Source: Gracilibacillus kekensis
GTDB lineage: Bacteria; Bacillota; Bacilli; Bacillales; Amphibacillaceae
NCBI RefSeq assembly: GCF_900143085.1
Contig: NZ_FRCZ01000006.1
Coordinates: forward strand, 15,526 to 79,525
Reading direction: 5' to 3'
DNA: 64,000 nt
Shown here: positions 43,267-51,989 of the stretch, one piece after another
Layout of the letters: the number at the start of each line of letters is the position of its first letter
How positions within the stretch are numbered: the stretch's first letter is position 1
Notes under the pieces: generated by a model
Database searches by the model: none
What the model was told of the DNA's origin: nothing
What the model saw: the letters and a program-made list of their open reading frames with translations, nothing else
Position numbers and translations under genes: made by a program

Positions 43267-43923
43267 ATGAATGTAAAACTACTCGTGAAATATCGCACAC
43301 CAAAAGGAGTGGATGCTTTTTTTGAATCTCATTATTTATCGCCAGAACATGCCCTAAAGATAGCAGAGGATTTAGAGTCATTACAGAGAGCAAAAGAACT
43401 CCAGTTCATCGATGAACATGAAACAACATGGACAGTGAAAGAACTGCAAAATTTAATAGCAGAAATTGAAACGGAACCCCATGATATAAAGGTGTATTTT
43501 GACGGGGGATATGATCTGCACTCAAAAGAGGCTGGGCTTGGTTGCTTAGTTTATTATAGTCAGAATGGATCTACCTTTCGTATTCGAAAAAATGCGTTAA
43601 TTGAAGAAATAGAATCGAATAATGAAGCAGAGTATGCGGCACTTCATTTGGCAATAAAGGAATTAAAAGAATTAGGTGTGCAATATATGCCAGTCCACTT
43701 CTTAGGAGATTCTAAGGTTGTGATCCATCAATTAAGTGGGGAGTGGCCATGTTTAGAAGAAACATTATCAAACTGGGCAGATCGGATTGAAAAGGAATTG
43801 AATCAATTAGGGATTACTCCCAAATACGAAACAATCTCTCGTAAAGACAATCGAAAAGCAGATCATTTAGCTTCCCAAGCGTTAAAACACATTGACATCA
43901 ATAGTACTAAAGAGGTAAATTAA
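43267..43923 (+). CDS. Ribonuclease H-like protein (YpdQ/YpeP type)
   Basis: 218 residues: an N-terminal region of about 95 residues unrelated to classic RNase H and a C-terminal RNase HI fold. Acidic residues are in VYFDGGYD, SNNEAEYAAL, FLGDSKVVI and RKADHLA, giving the DEDD set, so it is probably catalytically competent on RNA-DNA hybrids. AGGAGGTGGATCGG precedes the ATG at 43267; the longer frame has no ribosome binding site. Single gene. Confidence 0.85.
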   Translation: MNVKLLVKYRTPKGVDAFFESHYLSPEHALKIAEDLESLQRAKELQFIDEHETTWTVKELQNLIAEIETEPHDIKVYFDGGYDLHSKEAGLGCLVYYSQNGSTFRIRKNALIEEIESNNEAEYAALHLAIKELKELGVQYMPVHFLGDSKVVIHQLSGEWPCLEETLSNWADRIEKELNQLGITPKYETISRKDNRKADHLASQALKHIDINSTKEVN

Positions 43924-44049
43924 TGTTTTTAGTTAGTGGAAGCAGGTTACACTGTTTATTGGAAATCTTAATAAAGATGCAGACAAATAATTGTAACTTA
44001 TTCTTTGAATTTTCGTCTAATAAGACAAAAGATTTGAGGAGAGGTAGAA

Positions 44050-44745
44050 ATGAATTTTAACCTTGCAAAGTGGGTTTCCTTTATCATGATAATTTTCCTG
44101 CTTTCTTTACTTGCAGATGGCGTTGGGGCAGAAGTGGGTTCAAAGGGGCTAACAAATGAAATAGTAGAGTTAGAAGAAGATGGCGTAGATCCTAATCATA
44201 GTCAAGCTAGAGAAAAAGTATTAGATTATATTAATACGAATGTGTCTGAAACATTCGCAGGCATGTATATTGATCGTGAAGAAAAGGACCTTGGTGTACT
44301 GGTATTTTTATTCACAGAGGAACCTTCAAACCACCATAAAGCACAGATGAAAAATCTTATAGAAGAACCAACAGAAATTTGTTTCAAGGAAGTAGCCTAT
44401 ACAGAACAAGAGTTAATGGAAAGACAGGATGAGGTTAATAAAGATGGGCTAGATTACGAAAATTTTACTATCTATCACACAGGGATTGATATCATTAACA
44501 CAAAAGTTGAAATAGGAATCGCTCCTTATAGCGAAGAAAATGCCCAAAAATTGTATGATAAATATGGACAGGATCTTATTAATGTGGTTGAAGGCAGTAA
44601 AGCATCTACACTAGAGATGCAACCGTTAGAAACTGCAGAAGAAGGTAAAGTAACAACAATTAAACCAGAAGAGTCAACTAGTGATGACGAAGGATTAAAT
44701 TTCTTCCAAAAAATCATAGAAGCGATAAAAGGCTGGTTTCAATAA
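44050..44745 (+). CDS. Secreted protein of unknown function
   Basis: 231 residues with an N-terminal signal peptide (hydrophobic 8-24, cleavage near VGA-EVG) and no further membrane segment. The mature part is acidic and contains a TGIDIINTKVEIGIAPYSEENAQ stretch reminiscent of small secreted Bacillus proteins with repeated alpha/beta units. The C-terminus is an amphipathic FFQKIIEAIKGWF. Family not recognised. GAGGAGAGG lies before the ATG, and a strong terminator overlaps the stop. Confidence 0.7.
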   Translation: MNFNLAKWVSFIMIIFLLSLLADGVGAEVGSKGLTNEIVELEEDGVDPNHSQAREKVLDYINTNVSETFAGMYIDREEKDLGVLVFLFTEEPSNHHKAQMKNLIEEPTEICFKEVAYTEQELMERQDEVNKDGLDYENFTIYHTGIDIINTKVEIGIAPYSEENAQKLYDKYGQDLINVVEGSKASTLEMQPLETAEEGKVTTIKPEESTSDDEGLNFFQKIIEAIKGWFQ

Positions 44746-44786
44746 GCTAGAGAAAATCCCGTACTTTTTCGGGATTTTCTCTAGCT
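44745..44786. terminator. Strong bidirectional terminator
   Basis: A 17-bp exact stem: AGCTAGAGAAAATCCCG (44745-44761) and its reverse complement at 44770-44786, loop of 8 nt. Located between convergent genes. Confidence 0.85.
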
Positions 44787-44797
44787 CTCACATCAAA

Positions 44798-45433
44798 CTA
44801 TTTTATATGATCTATAAAGAAATAAAGATGTTCCAGTGTACTGATGTTTTGATTGCAAACTTCCGAGTCCTTGCAAATATAATTACCTGATTTGGAATAG
44901 GTTCCTCGAATTCTACCTTTTCTTTCCGCAGTGAAAAGCGAAACTTCCTCTAAACCATTACATATTGAACAAATTCCTTTGTGCTGGGTTGGCTCTAAAA
45001 ACCCCTGAAGGCTCACTAATTTTTCCTCATTGGGCGCTAACATATAGGTCTTATTACTACCTTTATCATACCAGCGGAGGTAGACAGTTTCTCTAAGATC
45101 GATATTTTCCATAGCTGGTGCTTTTAATTTTTTTGCTTTTGGAAAAGCTTTTTCTACCATCTGTTGGCTGATTTTTGGGAAAGGAATCACCTGTTTTTTT
45201 AAGGAATATAGGCAAGTTTCCATTTCTTCTTTATTACTGATATGATGAATCGGTTCGAGCGTATTTTTCTGGTCATCCGTTAGATTTATAAACGCATTAT
45301 AAATTCTTTCAAGTGCCATTTCTCTGACCGCTTCAACGACATTCAAGTCTGTTGAACTATCTTTCGCGTATACGATCGTTTTTAATTGTTGTTTTATTAA
45401 ATGAAATTGATGAGGATAAATAAATTCATGCAT
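44798..45433 (-). CDS. EF-G-binding protein of the FusB/FBP family
   Basis: 211 residues: a helical N-terminal FBP_N domain (about 1-85) and a C-terminal domain with a four-Cys zinc finger (CSICNGLEEVSLF and YICKDSEVCNQN). FusB-type proteins bind elongation factor G and release it from the ribosome, giving fusidic acid tolerance in staphylococci; chromosomal Bacillaceae members are thought to have a housekeeping role. AAGGAAGGAG precedes the ATG. Convergent with the secreted protein gene. Confidence 0.88.
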   Translation of the reverse strand: MHEFIYPHQFHLIKQQLKTIVYAKDSSTDLNVVEAVREMALERIYNAFINLTDDQKNTLEPIHHISNKEEMETCLYSLKKQVIPFPKISQQMVEKAFPKAKKLKAPAMENIDLRETVYLRWYDKGSNKTYMLAPNEEKLVSLQGFLEPTQHKGICSICNGLEEVSLFTAERKGRIRGTYSKSGNYICKDSEVCNQNISTLEHLYFFIDHIK

Positions 45434-45574
45434 CTGCGGTACTCCTTCCTTACTACCTTTTTCACGGTATAAACGAGCGCTAACTTCCTGTTAAACCTTT
45501 CTAAATTGTAACAAATTTTCCGTAAAAAAATATGGCAAGAATGATTAGAGAGTATTCTTGCCATACGGTATGTT

Positions 45575-45838
45575 TTATTCTTTTCGATATATAATTTTTT
45601 TGATTGTTTCTATTGCTAAACAATACTGTGTTGCTAAATCCTCGATATCCCTTCCATTGTAAAAGGCTTCTTTAATTTGTTGATTACGTTTATCGTAATA
45701 TTCACGATTACCAGATTGAGCTCCCCATTGCAGTCGCCCCTGTTTCTTTGGAATATATATCGTCTCTCCTTGAATATGTTGTTGCAATTTCTGTAACAAG
45801 TCTTCAGGAATAATTTCTTGTGCTTTAGTTACTTTCAA
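45575..45838 (-). CDS. CD3324 family protein with C-terminal helix-turn-helix
   Basis: 87 residues: KVTKAQEIIPEDLLQKLQQHIQGETIYIP then GNREYYDKRNQQIKEAFYNGRDIEDLATQYCLAIETIKKIIYRKE, the pattern of the CD3324 family whose C-terminus resembles a Mor-type or sigma-like helix-turn-helix. Probably a small DNA-binding regulator; target unknown. I prefer the TTG at 45838 (AAGGAG five bases upstream) over a longer ATG frame at 45886, which runs into an upstream hairpin. The leader region encodes a tiny ORF and a long hairpin, so expression may be attenuated. Confidence 0.7.
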   Translation of the reverse strand: MKVTKAQEIIPEDLLQKLQQHIQGETIYIPKKQGRLQWGAQSGNREYYDKRNQQIKEAFYNGRDIEDLATQYCLAIETIKKIIYRKE

Positions 45839-45871
45839 TCCAGCCAGCTCCTTATTTTTAAATCTATAAGG

Positions 45872-45942
45872 GCAAAGCATGAACAAACAAGGCGATGCAC
45901 CGTCACCCCATACAAAGTATCGCCTTATTTGTCAGACTTTGC
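45872..45942 (-). terminator. Long hairpin between tiny ORF and CD3324-like gene
   Basis: GCAAAG (45872-45877) pairs with CTTTGC (45937-45942), and CAAACAAGGCGAT (45884-45896) pairs with ATCGCCTTATTTG (45919-45931) with one mismatch. On the minus strand the stem is followed by GTTTGTT. It overlaps the stop of the tiny ORF at 45925. Could be a terminator or attenuator. Confidence 0.55.
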
Positions 45943-45984
45943 ATGGGCTAGTTTAAAGTGAGGCAATAACGCATGGGTTGCCAT
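45925..45984 (-). CDS. Tiny ORF, 19 residues, possible leader peptide
   Basis: GGAGGTG (45991-45997) lies six bases before an ATG at 45984, reading MATHALLPHFKLAHAKSDK and a TAA. The ribosome binding site is better than that of most genes here. Its 3' end lies inside the hairpin at 45872-45942, which precedes the CD3324-like gene. It may be a leader peptide that couples translation to hairpin formation, or an independent small protein. Unrecognised. Confidence 0.45.
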   Translation of the reverse strand: MATHALLPHFKLAHAKSDK

Positions 45985-46070
45985 TTCAAACACCTCCATC
46001 TAATTATATTTTAAATTATTACTAGATTGTTTTCTACAAGATAATAAAAATTTAACCTAGAAATAGTGCA

Positions 46071-46757
46071 TTAGTTATTTCCCTCACTGTAATTATTGAC
46101 AATTAAGCCATCCGATTCCGACCATTCCGCATAATAAATGTCCTTAATCGTCTTGTGACCGTGTTCTTCCAGCACATCTATTAACCATTCTTCACTTTTA
46201 TTGATTTCACTGAGGACATTATATTGTATTTCTCCTTCGTCTACGACTAAATGCGATAAAGTAGTTTCCTTTGGCTCCATATTTAGCATATCTGCTGTAA
46301 TAGGTCGCTCTCTTTCATATTCCATAACACTAAGATCACCACTAGGCTCTAATATCGCATATTTCACCTCTTTGATGGAAAAGATCCCTTGCAGTCTTAA
46401 CATGGAACGTAATTGTTCTGATTCTAGCTTGTTTTTCTTTAAACTTTTTATATTTAATACCCCTTCATTAATGATTACAGAAGGTGATCCCTTAACGATA
46501 GGTCGCAGCCATTCAAAGTTTCTAACTAATAATTCTAAAATGAAAATAAGTACCGACCATAAACCAAGTGAATACAATACTTGCCATATTGTAACACTTT
46601 TATCATAGACCGCATTTTCCATTAATCCACCAAGCACTAGCAAATAAACAAAATCGACTGGAGTAATTTGTGTTAACTCCTTTTTGCCCATGATTCGTAA
46701 CACAATTAACAAGGCTATAAACCCTGCTATTATTTTTATTGTAATCGTTGTATCCAT
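46071..46757 (-). CDS. DUF421 membrane protein (YetF-like)
   Basis: 228 residues: three N-terminal transmembrane helices (about 5-80) with LRIMGKKELTQITPVDFVYLLVLGGLMENAV, the hallmark of DUF421, followed by a soluble alpha/beta domain (SPSVIINEGVLNIKSLKKNKL, then DLLSMLRLQGIFSI-type motif seen as QLRSMLRLQGIFSIKEVKYAILEPSGDLSV). Function unknown; several Bacillus members affect spore or stress physiology. The ATG at 46757 follows GAGAGGAAAAG; an extended frame to 46835 lacks a site. Confidence 0.87.
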   Translation of the reverse strand: MDTTITIKIIAGFIALLIVLRIMGKKELTQITPVDFVYLLVLGGLMENAVYDKSVTIWQVLYSLGLWSVLIFILELLVRNFEWLRPIVKGSPSVIINEGVLNIKSLKKNKLESEQLRSMLRLQGIFSIKEVKYAILEPSGDLSVMEYERERPITADMLNMEPKETTLSHLVVDEGEIQYNVLSEINKSEEWLIDVLEEHGHKTIKDIYYAEWSESDGLIVNNYSEGNN

Positions 46758-46895
46758 AAGAACTTTTCCTCTCTTTTTTCTATTCCTTATTACATACCCT
46801 TTATTAGCAAGAAAAAACTGCTTGTTTAATTGCAAAAAAATGTGGTATTTGTCTATTGTATCCAGAAAATGAATTAGTAATTGGAGGTAATAGAT

Positions 46896-48437
46896 ATGAA
46901 AGGTTGGAGATTAATTGACTATCGAATCTTTCTTCCGTCTTTATTAATTATTGTGGCGATCAGCATACCTTTTTCTATGTATGAATCTGAATCATTAAAC
47001 TTATTGAATGCTATTTTTGATACGATTGTAGATGTGTTTAGTTGGGGATATATTTGGTATGCATTGATCCTGTTAGGAGCAGGTTTATACTTATCTTTTT
47101 CTAAATACGGTAAAGTGGTGTTAGGTAATCCCAATGAAAAACCCCGATTTACGATGTTTGAATATGCTTCGATTTTGATTGCGATGGGCGTAGGATCAAC
47201 CATAATGAGAACAGGAATGGTGCAATGGACACAAGTTGCTCTTGACCCGCCATTCGGGATTTCACCTGAATCACAAGAAGCGTTACTATGGGGGAATGCC
47301 TATAGTATGTTTTTATGGAGCTTTCAAGTATTTGCAATTTTTGTGATGGCTGCTCCAGCAATGGCATACGTTATTCACGTCAAGAAAAAACCGATGATGC
47401 GAATATCAGAAGCATGTCGTTGTATCTTTGGAGATAATTTCACTGATGGATTAGGAGGCAAAGTACTTGATGTTCTTTTTCTTGTAAGTATTTTGTCAGG
47501 TGCAGCGGTTACCTTAGGATTAGGGACCCCGATTATTACTTATAATGTTTCGGAACTATTGAATATTGACGTTACTTTCGGATTAACGATGATTGTTACG
47601 ATTATCTGGGTCTTCTTATTTTCGATCAGTGCTTACTTAGGTATTGAAAAAGGGATCAAGCGATTAAGTACATTTAATATGTATCTTGCTGGTGGATTAG
47701 CACTTTTCATATTAATAGCTGGACCTGGAATATTTATACTTGATTATTTTACAGACACAGTAGGACACTTACTTTCAAATTATTTAAGTTTATCTTTATA
47801 TACGGACTCCATAGCAATGGAAACGACAACACATGTGCAAAGTCATATGGTGTTTTGGTTTGCTTATAGTGCCACATGGGCAATGCTGCATAGTATATTT
47901 GCTGCCAAAATTTCGAAAGGGCGTACCGTGAAAGAAATGATACTGACGTATTTACTGGCACCAACCATGTTATCATGGTTCGCAACAGGTGTGTTAGGAG
48001 GGCTTGGTGTAGAACGTTATTTAACTGGTCAGGTCTCCGTCTTAGATACGGTACAGAGTGAGGATCCGTTACATGCCATTCCAAATATTTTATCTTCATT
48101 ACCATGGGCAAGCGTTGCAATCATTGCCTTCGTGATCGTTTCAATGATCTTTCTAACAACAACTTTGGATTCAACCACTTATACAATAGCTGCTTATACT
48201 AGTAAAAGGGATATGAGTAAAGTGGAGCCATCACGCAAGTTGAGAATAATTGTAGCAGCTATTATAACGACATTAGCCTTAATCTTGATGCAGATCGGTG
48301 GCCTTGCCCCACTAGAGGTAATATCAGGCTTAATGGGGCTTCCAATAATCGTGATTCAATTCCTAACCATCTACGCAGCAAAAAAAATGATGGATCAAGA
48401 TAAAGCCTGGATATACAACGTAAGGAAAGAACAGTAG
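46896..48437 (+). CDS. BCCT family transporter, atypical substrate site
   Basis: 513 residues with twelve helices of the betaine/choline/carnitine transporter family. SISAYLGIEKGIKRLS and AKISKGRTVKEM match the conserved BCCT regions. In typical betaine carriers helix 8 before the ISKGRT loop is rich in Trp (WWxxWxPFxG); here it is FWFAYSATWAMLHSIFAAKIS, so the aromatic box is changed and the substrate may differ from glycine betaine. ATG at 46896 with TTGGAGGT upstream. Single gene with its own terminator. Confidence 0.87.
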   Translation: MKGWRLIDYRIFLPSLLIIVAISIPFSMYESESLNLLNAIFDTIVDVFSWGYIWYALILLGAGLYLSFSKYGKVVLGNPNEKPRFTMFEYASILIAMGVGSTIMRTGMVQWTQVALDPPFGISPESQEALLWGNAYSMFLWSFQVFAIFVMAAPAMAYVIHVKKKPMMRISEACRCIFGDNFTDGLGGKVLDVLFLVSILSGAAVTLGLGTPIITYNVSELLNIDVTFGLTMIVTIIWVFLFSISAYLGIEKGIKRLSTFNMYLAGGLALFILIAGPGIFILDYFTDTVGHLLSNYLSLSLYTDSIAMETTTHVQSHMVFWFAYSATWAMLHSIFAAKISKGRTVKEMILTYLLAPTMLSWFATGVLGGLGVERYLTGQVSVLDTVQSEDPLHAIPNILSSLPWASVAIIAFVIVSMIFLTTTLDSTTYTIAAYTSKRDMSKVEPSRKLRIIVAAIITTLALILMQIGGLAPLEVISGLMGLPIIVIQFLTIYAAKKMMDQDKAWIYNVRKEQ

Positions 48438-48445
48438 AGGAGAGT

Positions 48446-48492
48446 ATAGCTACTTAAGTGAGAAAGAATGCTTAAGTAGCTATATTATTTTT
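48446..48492 (+). terminator. Terminator of the BCCT gene
   Basis: ATAGCTACTTAAG (48446-48458) pairs exactly with CTTAAGTAGCTAT (48471-48483), followed by ATTATTTTT. Confidence 0.85.
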
Positions 48493-48523
48493 GCAAGAAG
48501 AGGAGAGTGAAATGCAAGAAGAG
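48492..48523 (+). repeat. TGCAAGAAGAG short repeat, two copies
   Basis: TGCAAGAAGAG occurs at 48492-48502 and 48513-48523. The same 11-mer appears in inverse orientation in another intergenic cluster at 53059-53111. Confidence 0.6.
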
Positions 48524-48557
48524 AAATTATATAAAAAAGCGATAGAAACTATATTTC

Positions 48558-49460
48558 CTATCGCTTGTACTTCCCAAGCAAACTTTTCAGGTTATAAACT
48601 CTAAATTTAGTCCCTCCAATAGTCTCTACTCTCAATTTTCCTAAAATTCGAGATGTCGAAAAAGGTGAATCTACTAGTAAAAACCATTTCGCTTGTTTGT
48701 TATTGATGTAGTAACCAAATAGATAAATAAAATCACATAGTGCATCGATGTGTGCATTTTTATCACGATGACCACACATACTGCATGTCCAAGTTCCATG
48801 AGTCCATCGCATCACCTTTGGTTTACAATTCGGACAAAAAACACCTCTTCGTATATTAGATAAGACTTCCCTCTTAGGTTCCAAAAAAGTTAAAGAACGT
48901 TCTTGGTGTAGAGTCACTAATTCTTTACTAAGCTGTGACAACTGATCCATTCCATAGATTCGTTCATTATAGTTAGAAACTAACTTTTGCAAAAGGTAAG
49001 GAAACTGTTGAACAGGGATCATATCAGGATGATGGAAAGATAATTGAGCTTGATCATGAGTGAAAATCGCCACAGGGTGGACGGGGATATCTGGATAGCC
49101 GAGGGTTGTTAAAAGAGGCTGAAGTTGTGTTTTCTGTAGATTCGCTTGAGTTAAAGGATGTTGATAGACTTTTTCTACTTGATCTTTAATTTGAATCAAT
49201 TGATTGGATTCATTAATAAAGAGTTTCCCTTTTAGATGTTTTACTTCTGTAATTAAGAAAAAGGTAGGGAATAGGAATAATCCATCGATTTGGAAATAGT
49301 GGTGATGAGGCTTCAAACGTAAGCTATATAAATCATAATGGGAGGTAGTATTAGTTAGATCTACATAATAGGGTAGGCTTTTTTCACCCAAGTAACCAGA
49401 TAACTCACGACGGAATAAATCGAGGGTCTTGGAGGGAATATCGAGGTAACGCTCGTTCAT
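48558..49460 (-). CDS. NERD domain nuclease-related protein, probable 5' frameshift
   Basis: 300 residues from the ATG at 49460. The NERD domain (about 20-140) shows GYLGEK, QIDGLFLFPTFFLITEVKHLKGKL with the D and ExK nuclease-like residues, and a C-terminal zinc finger (FCPNCKPKVMR, then CSMCGHRD) follows. The ATG at 49460 has no ribosome binding site. A TTG at 49512 has AGGAG eight bases upstream and reads MIVKPPKKK, then a run of nine A residues shifts the frame by one base; removing one A joins it to EHLLQLEVMNERY, the usual NERD N-terminus. Function is probably DNA processing. Confidence 0.8.
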   Translation of the reverse strand: MNERYLDIPSKTLDLFRRELSGYLGEKSLPYYVDLTNTTSHYDLYSLRLKPHHHYFQIDGLFLFPTFFLITEVKHLKGKLFINESNQLIQIKDQVEKVYQHPLTQANLQKTQLQPLLTTLGYPDIPVHPVAIFTHDQAQLSFHHPDMIPVQQFPYLLQKLVSNYNERIYGMDQLSQLSKELVTLHQERSLTFLEPKREVLSNIRRGVFCPNCKPKVMRWTHGTWTCSMCGHRDKNAHIDALCDFIYLFGYYINNKQAKWFLLVDSPFSTSRILGKLRVETIGGTKFRVYNLKSLLGKYKR

Positions 49461-49602
49461 TACTTCTAATTGCAGTAAATGTTCGTTTTTTTTTAGGTGG
49501 TTTTACAATCAATAGATCATCTCCTATACAAAACTTTTCCTCTTCAGTATAACAAAAATCTTCCATATGATATACTAATTTTTAAAAAGGAGCGGGTCGA
49601 AT

Positions 49603-49962
49603 ATGGAAACGAAAAATCAACAATTATTTAGGGAATTTAATGAAGCATTTGTAAAAGGTGATATCGAAAAAATACTAGCAAGTGTAACAGATGATATCGT
49701 TTGGCGCATGGTTGGTAATGATACAATTAAAGGAATCGATAACTTAGCAACCGCACTTCAAGGTATGGATAATGGCAACGAATTCGAATTAGAGATCGAG
49801 CATATGATTACACATGGAAAAGAAGCTGCAGTGAATGGGATTATTCATTCAACAAATAAAGATGGTGAGCAACGTCATTACAGTTTTTGTGATATTTATA
49901 AATTGAATAAACACAAGGATGGCAAGATTAAAGAAATTATTAGTTACGTGTTGGAGATCTGA
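49603..49962 (+). CDS. SnoaL-like / NTF2-fold protein
   Basis: 119 residues with a cone-shaped alpha+beta NTF2 fold: FREFNEAFVKGDIEKILASVTDDIVWRMVG and a C-terminal FCDIYKLNKHKDGKIKEIISYV are typical of the SnoaL_2 type. Such proteins bind small hydrophobic molecules or act as isomerases; no specific activity can be named. AAAGGAGCGGG precedes the ATG. The DUF817 gene starts 2 bp after its stop, so they form an operon. Confidence 0.85.
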   Translation: METKNQQLFREFNEAFVKGDIEKILASVTDDIVWRMVGNDTIKGIDNLATALQGMDNGNEFELEIEHMITHGKEAAVNGIIHSTNKDGEQRHYSFCDIYKLNKHKDGKIKEIISYVLEI

Positions 49963-49964
49963 TT

Positions 49965-50720
49965 GTGCGTCAGTTATGGAGATTTGGATTAGAACAGGCA
50001 AAATCCTGTGTTTTTGCAGTCGTTATTTTTTCCACATTAGCTCTTACCCAATTAATCGAGGTACCTTTTATTCAAAGATATGACTTGATTTTGTTTATTT
50101 GTATTATAACCCAAATTTTAATGCTTGTATCCAAATTGGAAACATGGGATGAATTAAAAGTGATCTGTGTGTTTCACTTGATTGGCCTTGCTTTAGAAAT
50201 TTATAAAGTACATATGGGTTCATGGAGTTATCCAGAAGAAGCTATTACAAAAATTTTTGGCGTGCCACTTTATAGTGGTTTTATGTATGCAAGTGTGGCT
50301 AGTTACTTATGTCAAGCGTGGCGGAGATTAGATGTGAATTTAGAAAAATGGCCACCGACATGGACAGTGGCATTGTTAAGTGGAGCGATCTATTTTAATT
50401 TTTTTACTCATCATTTTATTTATGATTTTCGCTGGTTATTAAAAATTGCCACCGTACTATTATTCTTTCAAACTATAGTATATTTTAAAGTCAACTACCG
50501 CACCTATAAAATGCCTGTCGTTCTATCCTTTGTATTAATTGGTTTCTTCATCTGGATAGCAGAAAACATTGCCACCTTTTTTGGTGCATGGCAATATCCA
50601 GGTCAGTCAGAAACATGGGAACTCGTGCATTTTAGTAAAATTAGCTCATGGTTGTTATTGGTGATTGTAAGCTTTTTGATCGTTGCGATGTTGAAGCATA
50701 TTAAAGAAAAGAGTGCCTAA
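49965..50720 (+). CDS. DUF817 membrane protein
   Basis: 251 residues with about eight hydrophobic helices; HMGSWSYPEEAITKIFGVPLYSGFMYASVASYLCQAWRR is the conserved DUF817 core. Function unknown. GTG start at 49965 with GGAGAT upstream, right after the SnoaL-like gene. Followed by a small hairpin terminator. Confidence 0.85.
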   Translation: MRQLWRFGLEQAKSCVFAVVIFSTLALTQLIEVPFIQRYDLILFICIITQILMLVSKLETWDELKVICVFHLIGLALEIYKVHMGSWSYPEEAITKIFGVPLYSGFMYASVASYLCQAWRRLDVNLEKWPPTWTVALLSGAIYFNFFTHHFIYDFRWLLKIATVLLFFQTIVYFKVNYRTYKMPVVLSFVLIGFFIWIAENIATFFGAWQYPGQSETWELVHFSKISSWLLLVIVSFLIVAMLKHIKEKSA

Positions 50721-50732
50721 TAAAGCACTCTT
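50709..50732. terminator. Terminator between DUF817 and small convergent gene
   Basis: AAGAGTGC (50709-50716) pairs with GCACTCTT (50725-50732). It overlaps the DUF817 stop on one side and the stop of the small gene on the other. Confidence 0.65.
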
Positions 50733-50902
50733 CACTTCTCTTGATCCAAAATATTCCGATTATAAATTTCTTCAATATAGCCAATATAACCTTCTGTTGT
50801 TTCTTCATTGCTATTCTCTTCCATTCGAGTTGCCAACGATGCTAAAATGAGAATACTACAACACAATACTAACCAAACAAAAATACCAAATAAGATATTC
50901 AT
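50732..50902 (-). CDS. Small single-pass membrane protein, 56 residues
   Basis: AGGAGG lies upstream of two adjacent ATGs (50905 and 50902). The product has one N-terminal helix (FGIFVWLVLCCSILILASLA) and an acidic tail (MEENSNEETTEGYIGYIEEIYNRNILDQEK). Family not recognised. It is divergent from the LacI gene and convergent with DUF817. Confidence 0.6.
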   Translation of the reverse strand: MNILFGIFVWLVLCCSILILASLATRMEENSNEETTEGYIGYIEEIYNRNILDQEK

Positions 50903-50983
50903 CATCCAACCTCCTAATGATAGTTTAGAGGATGGAACGCGTTTCAGAGCAAGTACTTTTTATGAAAAAAAGAGGGAGAATAT

Positions 50984-51949
50984 ATGACGAATATTCGTGA
51001 TATTGCTAGAATGGCAAATGTTTCGGTAACAACCGTTTCTCGCGTGATCAATAAGCATCCTTATGTTAGTGAAGAAAAAAGAGAAGCTGTTCTCAAAGTA
51101 ATGGAAGAAGCTGATTATCAGGTCAATCTGACTGCAGTTCACCTTAGTCAAGGAAAATCTCATCTCATTGGTGTTGTTGTTCCTTTTGCAAATCATCCTT
51201 ATTTCGGTTTGTTAATCGAAGGAATAGCAAAAAAAGCAGTCGAAAGCAATTATCATTTTGTGTTAATCCAAACGAATTATGACAAAGAGAGGGAACAGGA
51301 AGCCCTTAACATGTTGAAGCATAAGCAAGTTGATGGGTTGATTATTTGTTCCAGAATTTTGGAGCTGGGTACAATTACTGAATATCGCCAATACGGTAAG
51401 ATTGTCGTCTGTGAGAATGCGGACGGAAACAATGCGATCGATTCTGTGTATGTTGATCATTATCAGAGCTTCTTATCTGCACTGGAATACTTATATGAAA
51501 AAGGCTATCGAAATATTGGTTACTCAATTGGGCGGGACACAGGCTCAAATAGTTATTTTCGTCAACAAGCATATCGGGATTTTTTGAAGCAAAAAGAAAT
51601 TCCTTATCATGAATCCTTTGTCTTTACGGAGAATTACAATTTAGAAGATGGACAAAAAGTAGTGGACTTGATACTCCAACTTTCTGTTAAACCGGATGCA
51701 TTATTAGTAACAAGCGATGTGGTTGCAGCAGGTATTATAACAGCTTGTAACCATACGAATTTGAGAGTTCCTGAAGATTTGGCAGTTATTGGTTTTGATG
51801 ACCAACCGATCGCAAAAATGATGGGCATCACCACATTTGAAATGCCAATTGTCACAATGGGCGAAAGGTTATTTCAACAAGTAATCGGAACAACATCTGC
51901 ATCACACCAACAATTAAATGTTACATTAATTGAGAGAAATACAGTGTAA
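50984..51949 (+). CDS. LacI/GalR family transcriptional regulator
   Basis: 321 residues: an N-terminal LacI helix-turn-helix (NIRDIARMANVSVTTVSRVIN) and hinge helix region, then a periplasmic-binding-protein-like sugar-sensing domain (IGVVVPFANHPYFGLLIEGI; AVIGFDDQPIAKMMGITT). Controls sugar uptake or catabolism genes not evident next to it; ribokinase is 1.3 kb downstream but with other genes between. A start-proximal AAAAAGAGGGAG serves as ribosome binding site. Terminator follows. Confidence 0.9.
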   Translation: MTNIRDIARMANVSVTTVSRVINKHPYVSEEKREAVLKVMEEADYQVNLTAVHLSQGKSHLIGVVVPFANHPYFGLLIEGIAKKAVESNYHFVLIQTNYDKEREQEALNMLKHKQVDGLIICSRILELGTITEYRQYGKIVVCENADGNNAIDSVYVDHYQSFLSALEYLYEKGYRNIGYSIGRDTGSNSYFRQQAYRDFLKQKEIPYHESFVFTENYNLEDGQKVVDLILQLSVKPDALLVTSDVVAAGIITACNHTNLRVPEDLAVIGFDDQPIAKMMGITTFEMPIVTMGERLFQQVIGTTSASHQQLNVTLIERNTV

Positions 51950-51952
51950 AAT

Positions 51953-51981
51953 AAAAGCCAACGCGTAATGCGTTGGCTTTT
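51953..51981. terminator. Terminator between LacI and YceI genes
   Basis: AAAAGCCAACGC (51953-51964) pairs with GCGTTGGCTTTT (51970-51981), symmetrical with A and T runs, so it works for both convergent genes. Confidence 0.85.
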
Positions 51982-51989
51982 CTAGTCAT

